A stretch of 64,000 nt of DNA from Nocardioides jiangsuensis (GCF_019679455.1 NZ_JAIEZQ010000003.1:1-64000), one strand, 5' to 3'; shown: positions 1 through 9,189, numbered from the stretch's first letter. The notes: generated from the letters alone by a model not told the origin. Translations and numbers: made by a program.

Positions 1-36
1 AGCCGACCGGTACTAATAGGCCGAGGGCTTGTCCCT
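1..36 (+). rRNA. 23S rRNA, 3' end (partial)
   Basis: The window opens inside the last helix of a bacterial 23S rRNA. The text around the start matches the conserved terminal segment (accggtactaataggccgag), which closes the 23S gene in actinobacteria. The exact 3' end is judged by comparison with the family and is uncertain by several bases. The gene continues to the left of the window. Confidence 0.9.
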
Positions 37-128
37 CAAAGATGTTGCGCGTCCACTGTGTGGTTCCCGAGTTACGGACGGGAACCCAAGACACACCACT
101 GTTTTGGAACTGTTGATAACTCCATAGC
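37..128 (+). other. 23S-5S internal transcribed spacer
   Basis: This is the spacer between 23S and 5S rRNA. It holds an inverted repeat, ggttcccg at about 62-69 and cgggaacc at about 79-86, that could form the double-stranded processing stem usual between these RNAs. There is no tRNA in it. Confidence 0.6.
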
Positions 129-246
129 GTTTCGGCGGCCATAGCGAAAGGGAAACACCCGGTCCCATTCCGAACCCGGAAGTTAAGCCTTTCAGCGCCG
201 ATGGTACTGCACACGGGAGTGTGTGGGAGAGTAGGACGTCGCCGAA
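129..246 (+). rRNA. rrf: 5S ribosomal RNA
   Basis: The 5S rRNA is a component of the large ribosomal subunit. It is recognised from the central conserved segment (cccattccgaacccggaagt) and the late segment (gggagagtaggacgtcgcc), with complementary ends that close helix I. The length of about 118 nt is normal. It is the last gene of the rRNA operon. The ends are set by pairing and may be off by one to three bases. Confidence 0.92.
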
Positions 247-257
247 CATAACTGTTG

Positions 258-298
258 AGAAGACCCCCGCGGGTGACCGCGGGGGTCTTCTTGTTTTT
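258..298 (+). terminator. Intrinsic terminator of the rRNA operon
   Basis: A stem of about 15 bp (arm 258-272, arm 277-292) with a four-base loop is followed by a short T-run (TTGTTTTT). It begins about 12 nt after the 5S gene, so it is the natural end of the rRNA operon. Confidence 0.9.
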
Positions 299-303
299 GC
301 GTG

Positions 304-320
304 TTCGTGCATTGCACGAA
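304..320. promoter_or_regulatory. 17-bp palindrome upstream of the M4 protease
   Basis: TTCGTGCATTGCACGAA is a perfect inverted repeat with 8-bp arms around one central base. It lies between the rRNA terminator and the start of the secreted metalloprotease, about 100 nt before the start codon. Position and symmetry fit an operator for a dimeric regulator, but no regulator is identified. Confidence 0.4.
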
Positions 321-418
321 GACCCGTCTAGCGCAGGATGCCCGCGTTTGTGAGGCTGCCGCACGTGACACCGACCAGGCGCGGAGATCCCGGGGCCTGG
401 ACAGAGAAAGGCACGTGC

Positions 419-2455
419 GTGAAGCGAGCATCTCTGGGGGTCAGCGTGGTCGGCGTCGCCGTCCTCACGCTGGCACCCCTCACTGTCCTGGCCCCTGCCA
501 CGGCAGCCGGCGACAACTCCGGTGCCGACCGCGTCCGGACCGCAGCCGCGCTCCGGCTCGGGGACCAGGAGTCCCTCGTCGTGCGCGACGTGGTCGTGGA
601 CGCCAACGGTGCGGAGCACGTCCGCTACGACCGCACCTACGCGGGGCTGCGCGTCATCGGGGGTGACCTCGTGGTGCACGAGAGCCCGGCGGGCGACGTA
701 CGCACCGTGAGCTGGGCCAGCCCCGACCGCATCGTCGTCGCAGGCACCACCCCGGCGATCAGCGGCCAGACCGCCGCGGATGCCGCGGCGAGGCGCAGCG
801 GTCTCGAGAGCGGCAGCGCGGCCCCGGAGCGCGTCGTCTACGCCTCGGACCACAAGCCGGTGCTGGCCTGGGAGACCACGGTGACCGGGACCGCCGCAGA
901 CGGCACCCCGGTCCGGGACCTGGTGTACACCGACGCGCGAACCGGCAAGCAGCTCGGCACCCGGCCCCTGATCGTCAACGCCAACGGCACCGGCAGCTCG
1001 CTCTACAGCGGCACCGTGGGCATCCAGACCAACCTGTCGGGTTCGTCGTACCAGCTCTACGACACCACGCGCGGCGGTCACAGGACCTACGACGCCAACA
1101 ACTCCACGAGCACCTCGACCGGCACGCTGATGACCGACGCCGACAACGCGTGGGGCAACGGCAGCACCTCGAGCCGGCAGAGCGCGGCGGTCGACGCCCA
1201 CTACGGCGCGGCGGTGACCTGGGACTTCTTCAAGGACGCCTACGGCCGCAGCGGGATCCGCAACGACGGTGTCGCCGCCTACTCCCGGGTGCACTACGGC
1301 AACAGCTACGAGAACGCCTTCTGGGACGACAGCTGCTTCTGCATGACCTACGGCGACGGCGGGACCACGTTCAGCCCGCTCACCTCGCTCGACGTCGCCG
1401 GCCACGAGATGTCGCACGGGGTCACCTCGCACACCGCGAACCTCAACTACTCCGGTGACGCCGGCGGCCTGAACGAGGCCACCTCCGACGTGTTCGGCAC
1501 GATGGTGGAGTTCAAGGCCGCGAACGCGTCGGATCCCGGTGACTACTACATCGGCGAGAAGATCGCCAAGGACGGCACCTACCTGCGGCGGATGGACAAC
1601 CCGTCGGCCGACGGGGCGTCGGTCAACTGCTGGACCTCCGCCACCAGGAACCTGGACCCGCACTACTCCTCGGGCGTGGGCAACCACCTGTTCTACCTGC
1701 TCGCCGAGGGCGCCGGCACCAAGACCATCGGCGGCCGCACGCACACGGGCACGACCTGCAACGGCTCGAGCCTCACGGGCATCGGCCGCACGCAGGCTGC
1801 GGCGATCTGGTACCGCGCGCTGACCACCTACATGACCTCGACCACGACCTACCCGCAGGCTCGTGACGCCATGGTCCGGTCCGCCAAGGACCTGTACGGC
1901 GCCGCCTCGAGCCAGTGCACGGCGACGGCCAACGCCTGGTCCGGGGTGAGCGTCTCCGGCTCCGAGACCTGCGGGGGCACCACGCCGGCGCCGTCGGGGA
2001 ACCTGCTGGCGAACCCCGGCTTCGAGTCCGGTGCCGTCTCGTGGAGCGCTACGTCGGGCGTGATCACGAGCTCGACCAGCGCGACGCCGCGGACCGGGTC
2101 CTACTACGCCTGGCTCAACGGCTACGGCACCACGACGACCGACACGCTCTCGCAGACCGTCGCGGTCCCGTCCGGCAAGAGCAGCGCGACGCTGTCGTTC
2201 TACGTCAAGGTGAGCAGTGCGGAGACCACCACGACCTCGGCCTACGACACGCTCAAGGTCCAGGCGGTCAGCGGCGGCGTGACGACCACCCTGGCGACGT
2301 ACTCCAACCTCAACAAGGGCTCGTCCTACGTCCAGCGGTCGCTCAACCTGAACAGCTACATCGGCAAGACGGTCACCGTGAAGTTCCTCGGCACCGAGGA
2401 CTCCTCGCTGGCGACCAGCTTCTTCGTCGACGACACCTCGCTCACGACGGGCTGA
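419..2455 (+). CDS. Secreted M4 (thermolysin-type) zinc metalloprotease with C-terminal accessory domain
   Basis: This is an extracellular neutral metalloendopeptidase of 678 aa. The GTG start at 419 is chosen because AGAAAGG lies 7 nt before it and a signal peptide follows at once (VKRASLG, a hydrophobic core, then ATAAG); an in-frame ATG at 338 would put 27 unrelated residues in front. Residues about 45-200 look like the FTP/PepSY inhibitory propeptide. The catalytic domain carries HEMSH (residues 329-333) and the third zinc ligand in the NEATSD motif (Glu353), so both zinc-binding elements are intact. From about residue 528 a Thr/Ser-rich module begins NLLANPGFE, typical of jelly-roll binding domains attached to secreted hydrolases. 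It stands alone after the rRNA operon. The preferred substrate cannot be told from sequence. Confidence 0.9.
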   Translation: MKRASLGVSVVGVAVLTLAPLTVLAPATAAGDNSGADRVRTAAALRLGDQESLVVRDVVVDANGAEHVRYDRTYAGLRVIGGDLVVHESPAGDVRTVSWASPDRIVVAGTTPAISGQTAADAAARRSGLESGSAAPERVVYASDHKPVLAWETTVTGTAADGTPVRDLVYTDARTGKQLGTRPLIVNANGTGSSLYSGTVGIQTNLSGSSYQLYDTTRGGHRTYDANNSTSTSTGTLMTDADNAWGNGSTSSRQSAAVDAHYGAAVTWDFFKDAYGRSGIRNDGVAAYSRVHYGNSYENAFWDDSCFCMTYGDGGTTFSPLTSLDVAGHEMSHGVTSHTANLNYSGDAGGLNEATSDVFGTMVEFKAANASDPGDYYIGEKIAKDGTYLRRMDNPSADGASVNCWTSATRNLDPHYSSGVGNHLFYLLAEGAGTKTIGGRTHTGTTCNGSSLTGIGRTQAAAIWYRALTTYMTSTTTYPQARDAMVRSAKDLYGAASSQCTATANAWSGVSVSGSETCGGTTPAPSGNLLANPGFESGAVSWSATSGVITSSTSATPRTGSYYAWLNGYGTTTTDTLSQTVAVPSGKSSATLSFYVKVSSAETTTTSAYDTLKVQAVSGGVTTTLATYSNLNKGSSYVQRSLNLNSYIGKTVTVKFLGTEDSSLATSFFVDDTSLTTG

Positions 2456-2494
2456 CCTGGCTCGACCCGGCCACGCCCGGGCGCGCGCGACGAT

Positions 2495-2547
2495 GTGACG
2501 GCGGTCTCAGCTGGTTACCCAAGGGTAGCCTCTGAGATCGCCGTCAC
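2495..2547. promoter_or_regulatory. 53-bp imperfect palindrome before the aldehyde dehydrogenase
   Basis: The outer arms 2495-2510 and 2532-2547 are complementary at 15 of 16 positions. An inner pair, ggttaccc and gggtagcc (2513-2530), pairs at 7 of 8. The structure ends 14 bases before the ATG at 2561, so it covers the expected promoter or leader of that gene. It could also terminate the protease transcript, but there is no T-run. The inner core TACCCAAGGGTA looks like an operator for a dimeric repressor. Which of these roles applies is inference. Confidence 0.55.
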
Positions 2548-2560
2548 ATACTCTCGGTAT

Positions 2561-4192
2561 ATGAACCCGATGTCCGATCCCGCACCCGAGCACGCCTCCG
2601 GCCTCGCCACGGCCGGCCCGGCGGACCCCGAGCACGACCGGACCGCGTCGTACGCCCTCGACCCCGGCTACGTCCGGGCCCTCACCGACCGCGTGGTCTC
2701 CACGACGGGGGAGAGTGTGCCGACGTACTCCCCGTTCACCGGCCAGCCGCTCGGCGCGATCCCGCAGTCGAGCACCGCCGACGTGGAGACCGCCTACCGG
2801 CGGGCGCAACGGGCGCAGGAGGCGTGGGCGGCCACCCCGCTCGAGGACCGGTCGCGCGCCATGCTCGCCCTGCACGACCTGATCCTGGACCGGCAGGACG
2901 AGATCATCGACCTGGTCTGCTGGGAGTCGGGCAAGGCCCGCAAGCACGCGTTCGACGAGCCCCTGCACGTCGCGCTGACCGCCCGCTACTACGCCCGGAC
3001 CGCGCACGAGCACCTCGACCCGTCCCGCAAGGCCGGGGTCGTGCCGGGGCTCACCCGCGTCGAGGTGAACCGGGAGCCGAAGGGCGTCGTCGGGGTCATC
3101 TCGCCGTGGAACTACCCGTTCACGATGGCGCTGTGCGACGGGCTGCCCGCGCTGATGGCCGGCAACGCCGTGGTGCACAAGCCCGACGCGCAGACCATGC
3201 TGTCCGCGTTGCTCGGGGTGCAGCTGCTCGAGGAGGCCGGGTTCCCGCGCGACCTGTGGCAGGTCGTCGCCGGGCCCGGTCGCGAGCTGGGCGGCCCGAT
3301 GATCGAGCGGTCGGACTACGTCTGCTTCACCGGCTCCACGGCCACCGGCAAGGTCATCGCCCGCCAGTGCGCCGACCGGCTGATCGGCTGCTCGCTGGAG
3401 CTGGGCGGGAAGAACCCGATCCTGGTGCTGCGCGACGCCGCCGTGGACCGCGCCGCCGAGGGCGCCGTACGCGCCGCCTTCTCCAACGCCGGCCAGCTGT
3501 GCGTCTCGATGGAGCGGATGTTCGTCGCCGACCAGGTCTACGACCGGTTCGTGGCGCGGTTCGTCGAGCGCACGAAGGCGATGCGCCTCGGCTCCGGGCT
3601 GGAGTGGGGCAGCGACATGGGGTCGCTGATCTCGAAGGCCCAGCTGGACACGGTCACGGCGCACGTCGAGGACGCGGTCGGCAAGGGAGCCCGGGTGCTC
3701 GCCGGCGGGCGGGCTCGCCCGGACCTCGGTCCGTACTTCTACGAGCCGACCATCCTCGAGGGCGTCACCCCCGACATGACCTGCTTCGGGGACGAGACGT
3801 TCGGCCCCGTGATCGCGCTGTACCGCTTCCACGACGAGGCCGAGGCGGTCGCCCGTGCCAACGCGGGGGAGTACGGCCTCAACGCCTCGATCTACTCCCG
3901 GGACGGCAAGCGGGCCCGCGCGATCGCCCGGCAGATCCGGTGCGGCACGGTCAACATCAACGAGGCGTTCGGCGCCACGTTCGCCAGCATCGACTCGCCG
4001 ATGGGAGGCATGCGCCAGTCGGGGATGGGCCGCCGCCAGGGCGCCGAGGGGATCCACCGCTACACCGAGAGCCAGTCCGTGGCGACCCAGCGTGTGGTCC
4101 GCTTCGCGCCGATGCTCGGGATGAGCGACCAGGCCTACGCCCGGATGATGACTGCGAACCTCCGGCTCATGAACAAGCTGCGCAGGAAGTGA
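2561..4192 (+). CDS. NAD(P)-dependent aldehyde dehydrogenase (succinate-semialdehyde dehydrogenase type)
   Basis: This enzyme oxidises an aldehyde to its acid with NAD(P). It is 543 aa from the ATG at 2561; a second ATG, nine bases later, is also possible. The family features are all present: ISPWNYPF in the cofactor region, FTGSTATGK, the general base in LELGGKNP (Glu280) and the catalytic cysteine in NAGQLCVS (Cys314). It resembles mycobacterial GabD2-like proteins, so succinate semialdehyde is a reasonable but unproven substrate. It ends only seven bases before the ChoD-like gene, which suggests one transcript and possibly a shared role in alcohol, sterol or aldehyde oxidation. A large palindrome sits directly upstream. 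Confidence 0.85.
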   Translation: MNPMSDPAPEHASGLATAGPADPEHDRTASYALDPGYVRALTDRVVSTTGESVPTYSPFTGQPLGAIPQSSTADVETAYRRAQRAQEAWAATPLEDRSRAMLALHDLILDRQDEIIDLVCWESGKARKHAFDEPLHVALTARYYARTAHEHLDPSRKAGVVPGLTRVEVNREPKGVVGVISPWNYPFTMALCDGLPALMAGNAVVHKPDAQTMLSALLGVQLLEEAGFPRDLWQVVAGPGRELGGPMIERSDYVCFTGSTATGKVIARQCADRLIGCSLELGGKNPILVLRDAAVDRAAEGAVRAAFSNAGQLCVSMERMFVADQVYDRFVARFVERTKAMRLGSGLEWGSDMGSLISKAQLDTVTAHVEDAVGKGARVLAGGRARPDLGPYFYEPTILEGVTPDMTCFGDETFGPVIALYRFHDEAEAVARANAGEYGLNASIYSRDGKRARAIARQIRCGTVNINEAFGATFASIDSPMGGMRQSGMGRRQGAEGIHRYTESQSVATQRVVRFAPMLGMSDQAYARMMTANLRLMNKLRRK

Positions 4193-4199
4193 GGACCCG

Positions 4200-5930
4200 G
4201 TGACCCAGGACAGTGCTCCCGGCTTCGACTACGACGTGCTCGTGGTCGGGTCCGGCTTCGGCGGCTCGGTGGCCGCGCTGCGTCTCACCGAGAAGGGCTA
4301 CCGGGTCGGCGTCCTCGAGGCGGGCGCCCGCTTCGAGGACCAGGACTTCGCCGACACCTCCTTCGACGTCAGCCGGTACCTGTTCGCGCCGCAGGTCGGC
4401 TGCTACGGCATCCAGCGCATCGACAGCCTCAAGGACTGCCTGATCCTGTCGGGCGCCGGGGTCGGCGGCGGGTCGCTGGTCTACGCGAACACGCTCTACG
4501 AGCCGCTCGACGCGTTCTACCAGGACCCGCAGTGGCGCGACATCACCGACTGGAAGGCCGAGCTCGCGCCGTTCTACGACCAGGCCAAGCGGATGCTCGG
4601 GGTGGTGGAGAACCCGCTGCGCACGCCCGCCGACGACGTGATGGAGAAGGTCGCCCACGACATGGGCGTCGGCGAGACCTTCCACCCGACCCCGGTCGGG
4701 GTGTTCTTCGGCGGGCCCGACCAGCCGCAGGGCACCCGGGTCGACGACCCCTACTTCGGCGGCGCCGGCCCGGACCGCAACACCTGCCTCGGCTGCGGCG
4801 AGTGCATGACGGGCTGCCGGCACAACGCCAAGAACACCCTGGTCAAGAACTACCTCTACCTCGCCGAGCAGCGCGGGGCGGTGGTGCACCCGCTGACCAC
4901 CGTCGAGCGGGTGCGGCCCCGTGAGGGCGGTGGCTACGAGGTGGCGGTGCGCTACACCAAGGCGAAGGTACGGCGGTCCGCGGTGCGCCGTACGCTCACC
5001 GCCGAGCAGGTCGTCCTCGCCGCCTCCGCCCTCGGCACGCAGCGGCTGCTGCACCGGATGTGTGACCAGGGGCACCTGCCGGAGCTGTCGGCCCGGATCG
5101 GGCACCTGTCGCGCACCAACTCCGAGTCGATCCTCGGCGCGATCGCCCCCGACACCACGGTCGACTACAGCCAGGGCGTCGCGATCACCTCCAGCTTCCA
5201 CCCCGACGACGAGACGCACATCGAGCCGGTCCGCTACGGCAAGGGCAGCAACGCGATGTCGTTGATGCAGACCGTGCTCACCGACGGGGACGGCCCGCTG
5301 CCGCGGTGGCGGACCTGGCTCCAGGAGATGTGGCGCGAGAAGGGCAGCGTGCGCGACCTCTACGACCTGCGGCACTGGTCGGAGCGGACCGTGATCGCGC
5401 TGGTCATGCAGACCGTCGACAACTCGATCACCACTTTTTCGAAGCGGAGCCGGCTGACCCGGCGCTGGTACCTCAGCTCGCGCCAGGGGCACGGGACACC
5501 GAACCCGACCTGGATCCCCGTCGCGAACAAGGCGGTGCGGATGATGGCGCAGGTCATCGGCGGCAAGCCGGGAGGCTCGATCGGTGAGCCGTTCAACCGG
5601 CCGCTGACCGCGCACTTCATCGGCGGCTGCACGATCGGCGAGTCCGACGGGACCGGGGTGATCGACCCCTACCAGCGGGTCTTCCACTACCCGGGGCTGC
5701 ACGTGGCGGACGGATCGGCGATCTCGGCGAACCTCGGCGTGAACCCCTCGCTGACGATCACCGCGCAGGCGGAGCGGGCGATGGCGTTCTGGCCGAACAA
5801 GGGCGAGCCCGACCCGCGGCCGGCGCTGGGGGAGGGGTACGTGCGGCTCGACCCGGTCGCGCCGTCCGCCCCGGCGGTGCCGCCCACGGCCCCCGCGGCG
5901 CTGCGGCTGCCCATCGTCGGGGTGTCCTGA
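4200..5930 (+). CDS. choD: FAD-dependent GMC oxidoreductase, ChoD (cholesterol oxidase)-like
   Basis: This flavoprotein oxidoreductase of 576 aa starts at GTG 4200, with GAGGA close upstream. The N-terminus has the FAD dinucleotide fold GSGFGG, followed by RLTEKGYRVGVLEAG. A four-cysteine motif, C-x2-C-x2-C-x3-C (Cys196, 199, 202, 206), follows in the middle, as in the mycobacterial ChoD family. C-terminal GMC features include DGSAISANLGVNPSLT. The whole sequence is collinear with mycobacterial ChoD, and, as there, it lies near guaA. Members are annotated as cholesterol oxidases, but true sterol activity of this branch is not certain. It is probably translated from the same message as the upstream aldehyde dehydrogenase. 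Confidence 0.85.
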   Translation: MTQDSAPGFDYDVLVVGSGFGGSVAALRLTEKGYRVGVLEAGARFEDQDFADTSFDVSRYLFAPQVGCYGIQRIDSLKDCLILSGAGVGGGSLVYANTLYEPLDAFYQDPQWRDITDWKAELAPFYDQAKRMLGVVENPLRTPADDVMEKVAHDMGVGETFHPTPVGVFFGGPDQPQGTRVDDPYFGGAGPDRNTCLGCGECMTGCRHNAKNTLVKNYLYLAEQRGAVVHPLTTVERVRPREGGGYEVAVRYTKAKVRRSAVRRTLTAEQVVLAASALGTQRLLHRMCDQGHLPELSARIGHLSRTNSESILGAIAPDTTVDYSQGVAITSSFHPDDETHIEPVRYGKGSNAMSLMQTVLTDGDGPLPRWRTWLQEMWREKGSVRDLYDLRHWSERTVIALVMQTVDNSITTFSKRSRLTRRWYLSSRQGHGTPNPTWIPVANKAVRMMAQVIGGKPGGSIGEPFNRPLTAHFIGGCTIGESDGTGVIDPYQRVFHYPGLHVADGSAISANLGVNPSLTITAQAERAMAFWPNKGEPDPRPALGEGYVRLDPVAPSAPAVPPTAPAALRLPIVGVS

Positions 5931-5968
5931 CCCACCCGCCGCCCTCCCGGGTCGGCCCCCTGACATGA

Positions 5969-6010
5969 CTCAGGGCCCGACCGGGGAGGGAGGGTTGGTC
6001 GGGCCCTGAG
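5969..6010 (+). terminator. Strong hairpin after choD
   Basis: Perfect 14-bp arms, ctcagggcccgacc (5969-5982) and ggtcgggccctgag (5997-6010), lie 38 nt past the choD stop. There is no T-run, as is common for terminators in high-GC actinobacteria. Confidence 0.7.
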
Positions 6011-6203
6011 GCGTCCACACGGCTGCGGACAGCAGCACGGACGAGAAACCCGGCCTGGGAGGGAGCAAAGCCACCGGGTTCTGACCTTCCTAACGACCGG
6101 TCCATACCGGGGTTACGGCCGTGGGGAGAAATTCTCGGCGATAGACTGCCGCTTCGCCGGTACGCCGGCGGACCGCCCAGATCCTCTCGCCGAAAGGCCC
6201 CCG

Positions 6204-7772
6204 GTGACCACCGAACACGACCTGGTCCTCGTCGTCGACTTCGGAGCGCAGTACGCCCAGCTCATCGCGCGCCGCGTCCGCGAGGCGCGGGTGTACTCCG
6301 AGATCGTCCCGCACACGACGCCGATCGAGGAGATGCTGGCGAAGAACCCGAAGGCGATCATCCTGTCCGGCGGCCCCTCGTCGGTCTACGAGCCCGGCGC
6401 CCCGTCGGTCAACCGCGCGGTGTTCGAGGCGGGCGTCCCCGTGTTCGGCATGTGCTACGGCTTCCAGGCGATGGCGCAGGCGCTCGGCGGCGAGGTACGC
6501 CGTACCGGCGTCTCGGAGTACGGCCGGACGCCGGTCACCGTCACCGTCCCGGGCACCCTGCTCTCCGACGTGCCGGAGTCGCACCGGGTGTGGATGAGCC
6601 ACGGCGACTCGGTCGTGGCCGCACCCGAGGGCTTCACCGCGCTGGCCACCTCGGCCGGCTCCCCGGTGGCCGCGTTCGAGAACCTCGAGCGCCGGCTCGC
6701 CGGCGTGCAGTGGCACCCGGAGGTGCTGCACACCGAGCACGGCCAGGAGGTGCTCACGCACTTCCTGCACAACATCGCCGGTTGCCACCCGACGTGGACC
6801 ATGGTCAACATCGTCGAGGAGCAGATCGAGCGGATCCGCGAGCAGATCGGCGACAGGCGCGCGATCTGCGGGCTCTCGGGCGGCGTCGACTCCGCGGTCG
6901 CCGCGGCCCTGGTGCAGCGGGCGATCGGCGACCAGCTCACCTGTGTCTTCGTCGACCACGGCCTGCTCCGCAAGGGCGAGGCCGAGCAGGTGGAGCGGGA
7001 CTTCGTCGCCGCCACCGGGGTCTCCCTCCACGTGGTCGACGCGCAGCAGCGGTTCCTCGAGGCGCTCGCCGGGGTCAGCGACCCCGAGGAGAAGCGGAAG
7101 ATCATCGGCCGGGAGTTCATCCGGGTCTTCGAGGCCGCCGAGATCGAGGTCATCGGCGAGGCCGCCGAGCACGGCGAGAAGGTGGAGTTCCTGGTCCAGG
7201 GCACGCTCTACCCCGACGTCGTGGAGTCCGGCGGCGGCGCCGGCACGTCGAACATCAAGTCCCACCACAACGTCGGCGGTCTCCCCGAGGACCTCGAGTT
7301 CTCCCTCGTCGAGCCGTTGCGCACCCTGTTCAAGGACGAGGTCCGGCTGGTCGGCGAGCAGCTCGGCCTGCCGGCCGAGATCGTGTGGCGGCACCCGTTC
7401 CCGGGCCCCGGCCTGGGGATCCGGATCGTCGGCGAGGTCACCCACGACCGGCTCGAGACGCTGCGCGAGGCGGACGCGATCGCCCGCGAGGAGCTCACCC
7501 GCGCCGGGCTGGACCGCGACATCTGGCAGTTCCCCGTCGTCCTCCTGGCCGATGTGCGGTCGGTCGGCGTGCAGGGTGACGGCCGGACCTACGGCCACCC
7601 GGTCGTGCTGCGGCCGGTGACCTCGGAGGACGCGATGACCGCGGACTGGGCGCGGCTGCCGTACGACGTGATCGAGACGATCTCCACCCGGATCACCAAC
7701 GAGGTGCGCGAGATCAACCGGGTCACCATCGACGTGACGAGCAAGCCCCCGGGCACCATCGAGTGGGAGTAG
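6204..7772 (+). CDS. guaA: GMP synthase (glutamine-hydrolysing)
   Basis: GuaA converts XMP to GMP using ATP and glutamine, the last step of guanine nucleotide synthesis. It is 522 aa, the usual length. The N-terminal class I amidotransferase has its nucleophile in GMCYGF (Cys84) and the His/Glu partners in QWHPEV. The ATP-pyrophosphatase P-loop is SGGVDS near residue 224. The C-terminal dimerisation domain ends in the conserved KPPGTIEWE. The GTG start at 6204 has GAAAGG a few bases upstream. It is flanked by the choD hairpin on the left and meets the ROK gene tail to tail on the right. Confidence 0.98.
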   Translation: MTTEHDLVLVVDFGAQYAQLIARRVREARVYSEIVPHTTPIEEMLAKNPKAIILSGGPSSVYEPGAPSVNRAVFEAGVPVFGMCYGFQAMAQALGGEVRRTGVSEYGRTPVTVTVPGTLLSDVPESHRVWMSHGDSVVAAPEGFTALATSAGSPVAAFENLERRLAGVQWHPEVLHTEHGQEVLTHFLHNIAGCHPTWTMVNIVEEQIERIREQIGDRRAICGLSGGVDSAVAAALVQRAIGDQLTCVFVDHGLLRKGEAEQVERDFVAATGVSLHVVDAQQRFLEALAGVSDPEEKRKIIGREFIRVFEAAEIEVIGEAAEHGEKVEFLVQGTLYPDVVESGGGAGTSNIKSHHNVGGLPEDLEFSLVEPLRTLFKDEVRLVGEQLGLPAEIVWRHPFPGPGLGIRIVGEVTHDRLETLREADAIAREELTRAGLDRDIWQFPVVLLADVRSVGVQGDGRTYGHPVVLRPVTSEDAMTADWARLPYDVIETISTRITNEVREINRVTIDVTSKPPGTIEWE

Positions 7773-7814
7773 GCGGCGGGTCCGCCGTGGCGACCGTGGG
7801 TCGGACGCGGTAGC

Positions 7815-9017
7815 TCAGCCGAGGCCCTGGGCGGGCACCAGGTCGGTCCGGTCGAGGGCCAGGAGCAGGGCGCCGATCACCGAGGCCCGGTCGCCGAGCG
7901 CCGCCCGGGTGACCAGGGTGGTGGAGGAGACCGAGGCCAGCGCGTGACGGCGCATGCCGATGTGGATCGAGTCCAGCAGCAGGTCGCCGGCGCGGGCCAT
8001 GTCCCCGCCGACCACGATCGCGCTGGGGTCGATCAGGTTCGCCAGCATCGCCAGCCCCCAGCCGAGGTGGAGGCCCGCGTCCTCGAACATCCGCAGGGCG
8101 GAGACGTTGCCGTTCTTCGCGGCGGCCACGATGTCGTCGATGGAGGCGTTGGGCAGCTGGTCCGCCAACGCGGTCGCCGCCATGCCGATCGACGCGTACG
8201 CCTCCAGGCAGCCGCGGCTGCCGCACCGGCAGAACGGACCCTGCTCGTCGATCGTGAGGTGCCCGATCTCGCCCGCCGTACCGTGCGACCCGCGGAACAG
8301 CTCGCCGTCGAGGATCATGCCGGCGCCGACGCCTGACGAGACCTTGACGAAGACCATGTTCGGGTGCCCCATGCCCGCGCCGTGACGGTGCTCGGCCAGG
8401 GCGCCGAGGTTGGCGTCGTTGTCGATGTGCGCGGGGCGGCCGAGACGCGCCTCGGCCTCGACGCGGGCGTTGACCCCGACCCACCCGGGCAGGATCGCCG
8501 AGGACATGACCACGTCCTCCCGGGTGATCGGCGCCGGCAGGCCGAGGCCGATGTTCAGCACGTCCTCACGCGTCGCGTCGAGCTTGGCCAGCAGGCTGTC
8601 GAGCATCGCGGCGGCCCGGTCCAGCCCGTCACCGTAGCGATGGTCCTGGGCGATCGGCTCGCGCTCGTCGGCGATCACCTCGCCGGTCAGGTCGCCGATC
8701 GCGACCCGGACGTGCCGGTGCCCGAAGTCGATCCCGACGACCAGGCCCGCGTCCCGGGAGATCCGCACCGTCGTCCCCCGGCGGCCGCTGCCCATCACCG
8801 TCTCCACCATCCCGGCTGCGGTCAGGTCACGGACGATGTTGGACACCGTCGCCGGCGCGAGCTGCGTGCTGCGGGCGATGTCCGCCTGGGTCAGCGGCTC
8901 GCCGGCCGTCTGCTGCTGGAGCAGCCGGATCACCCGGCGCTGGTTGGCGGAGCGCAGGGACGCGGTCGACCCGGGGGCCGGGGCCGACGTGGGGGCGTCG
9001 TCACGCTCTGCTGGCAT
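7815..9017 (-). CDS. ROK-family transcriptional repressor
   Basis: This is a sugar-responsive regulator of the NagC/XylR type, 400 aa. The start is the ATG at 9017 (MPAERDD), because the coding extension further upstream has no family match and would run through the promoter of the divergent gene. Residues about 25-80 form a winged helix (RSANQRRVIRLL, TQADIARSTQL, ATVSNIVRDL). The ROK sugar-kinase-like body follows (VVGIDFGHRHVRVAIGD) with the zinc motif C-x-C-G-x2-G-C-x-E (FCRCGSRGCLE) near residues 261-269. It is divergent from the sugar importer operon, with paired repeats in the shared region, so it most likely represses that operon until its sugar binds. Confidence 0.9.
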   Translation of the reverse strand: MPAERDDAPTSAPAPGSTASLRSANQRRVIRLLQQQTAGEPLTQADIARSTQLAPATVSNIVRDLTAAGMVETVMGSGRRGTTVRISRDAGLVVGIDFGHRHVRVAIGDLTGEVIADEREPIAQDHRYGDGLDRAAAMLDSLLAKLDATREDVLNIGLGLPAPITREDVVMSSAILPGWVGVNARVEAEARLGRPAHIDNDANLGALAEHRHGAGMGHPNMVFVKVSSGVGAGMILDGELFRGSHGTAGEIGHLTIDEQGPFCRCGSRGCLEAYASIGMAATALADQLPNASIDDIVAAAKNGNVSALRMFEDAGLHLGWGLAMLANLIDPSAIVVGGDMARAGDLLLDSIHIGMRRHALASVSSTTLVTRAALGDRASVIGALLLALDRTDLVPAQGLG

Positions 9018-9046
9018 GGCTGAACTGTGTCCTACGTCGCATTCGA

Positions 9047-9119
9047 CGTCAAGACATGACGGCAAAATGGCAGCCAGGACAGCGGGGAGCGATTTTGCGT
9101 TCAAGTCTTGACGGCAACG
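9047..9119. promoter_or_regulatory. Paired operator-like repeats between the ROK gene and the sugar importer
   Basis: Two related direct copies are visible: tcaagacatgacggcaa (about 9049-9065) and tcaagtcttgacggcaa (about 9101-9117), identical at 14 of 17 positions. The second contains the perfect palindrome TCAAGTCTTGA. Its TTGACG could also be the -35 box of the importer promoter. The spacing is 52 bp, about five helical turns. These are good candidate binding sites for the neighbouring ROK protein; binding itself is inference. Confidence 0.55.
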
Positions 9120-9189
9120 GTGTGACGGAGCACACTCTGACGGAGACAGGACCTCCGGGCGCGAACGCCCGGTCCCACGAGGAGGAACA

